From positions 1 to 33,612 of the forward strand of contig JACRCU010000455.1 of assembly GCA_016218865.1 (NCBI GenBank): 33,612 nucleotides of DNA, in the 5' to 3' direction. The position numbers and the translations under genes are program-made. The DNA comes from Deltaproteobacteria bacterium (GTDB lineage: Bacteria > Myxococcota_A > UBA9042). The notes under the pieces are model-generated. The model did no database searches and was not told the DNA's origin. It saw only the letters and a list, made by a program, of their open reading frames with translations. How positions within the stretch are numbered: the first letter of the stretch is position 1; every line of letters begins with the position of its first letter. Positions 33,194 to 33,612 of the stretch are shown here, piece by piece.

Positions 33194-33439
33194 CTATCGC
33201 TCCGAGGCCTGGCCGCGGCGATTGCGCTTGGGCGGCGGCGCCGGTTGGGCGGGCTTGCGCCGCAGATACGAGCCATTGCGCTGTTGGATGAGCACATCGA
33301 CCTGCTCGTCCCAAGCCTGGCGCAGCGCCGCGTGGATGGCCTGTTGTTCCGTGTCGTGCACCGAGATCAAGCGCAGTTCGCCCTGGCGCCGCACGGCCCA
33401 ACCTTCGCCGATCTCGATGACGCAGAGTTCGCGCAGCAT
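33194..33439 (-). CDS. Small DUF2188-like protein
   Basis: An 81-residue protein convergent with the Lhr gene, 17 bases from its stop. It starts at ATG 33439 after a GGGGGTG stretch. The core CVIEIGEGWAVRRQGELRLI, then SVHDTEQQAIHAAL and EQVDVLIQQRNGSYLRRK, matches the beta-beta-alpha-beta-beta plan of DUF2188 proteins, which usually read 'GWAVRxxG..RA.SVHDTQxEAIxAAR...'. The tail is basic and Pro-rich (PAQPAPPPKRNRRG). DUF2188 proteins are small, cytoplasmic and of unknown function. Gene reality is fairly sure and the family label moderately so. Confidence 0.7.
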   Translation of the reverse strand: MLRELCVIEIGEGWAVRRQGELRLISVHDTEQQAIHAALRQAWDEQVDVLIQQRNGSYLRRKPAQPAPPPKRNRRGQASER

Positions 33440-33585
33440 AACACCCCCACGCGGCTAGAACGCCCCCAAACCGCACTGCCATGCCACCGCGCGGTCCACC
33501 CTTCAAAGGTGCGCCTTTCGCCGCGATTGTCAACCGCTGCACCCCGCGCTTGCCAAGGGCCGGCGGCCTTGCGATCATCCGCGCC

Positions 33586-33612
33586 ATGCTGCGCCGCACT
33601 GCCCTTGTCGCC
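33586..33612 (+). CDS. Possible start of a gene cut by the right edge
   Basis: ATG 33586 opens a frame reading MLRRTALVA to the window end, which resembles the beginning of a signal peptide. Only nine codons are visible and no good ribosome-binding site precedes it, so this is a weak suggestion. The 146 bases before it (33440-33585) contain nothing else recognised. Confidence 0.25.

Overview
The window is a high-GC, gene-dense, Gram-negative chromosomal segment. It shows no rRNA, tRNA, CRISPR array or recognisable insertion sequence. The gspI-J-K-L-M-N order, Asp/Ala-rich lipoproteins, a secreted metzincin-like protease, a eukaryote-like PFK-2/FBPase-2, and an HDAC-family enzyme suggest a Myxococcota or other former deltaproteobacterium. 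This placement is inferred from gene content alone.

Region 1 (1-7578, +) is the distal half of a type II secretion operon: 5'-truncated gspI, then gspJ, gspK, gspL, gspM and gspN, mostly joined by ATGA overlaps. Several of these proteins carry Gly/Met-, Pro- or Lys/Asp-rich additions. GspJ has an 80-residue pre-pilin leader, about half of it encoded by 18 hexanucleotide repeats.

Region 2 (7634-12181, +) is a compact cluster of a vWA protein, a PP2C phosphatase and a membrane-anchored Hanks-type kinase with a helix-hairpin-helix segment. It matches the E. coli yegL-yegK(pphC)-yegI set, also called the TerY-phosphorylation triad. An 81-aa soluble protein and a 257-aa four-TM membrane protein, neither recognised, follow in the same direction.

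Region 3 (12190-17412) holds pepQ (-), divergent from a 204-aa protein of unknown function. Next come a bifunctional 6-phosphofructo-2-kinase/fructose-2,6-bisphosphatase, and a PiT phosphate transporter overlapping its DUF47/PhoU-like partner.

Region 4 (17589-23664, -) has a likely operon of a LEA14-like lipoprotein, an outer-membrane-type protein and a two-TM potassium channel with an RCK domain. Upstream of it are a small exported protein, an OxyR-type regulator with both redox cysteines, and an HDAC-family enzyme with a long unexplained C-terminal domain.

Region 5 (24000-28764, +) has visibly lower GC. It encodes a 1278-aa secreted metzincin-like protein, whose 5' end has a short TC repeat placed so that slippage could switch the start codon, and a cysteine-rich lipoprotein. 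The secreted protein is a plausible substrate of the type II system, but that link is inference. Region 6 (28875-33612) holds a full-length Lhr helicase, a convergent small DUF2188-like gene, and possibly the first codons of another gene at the right edge.
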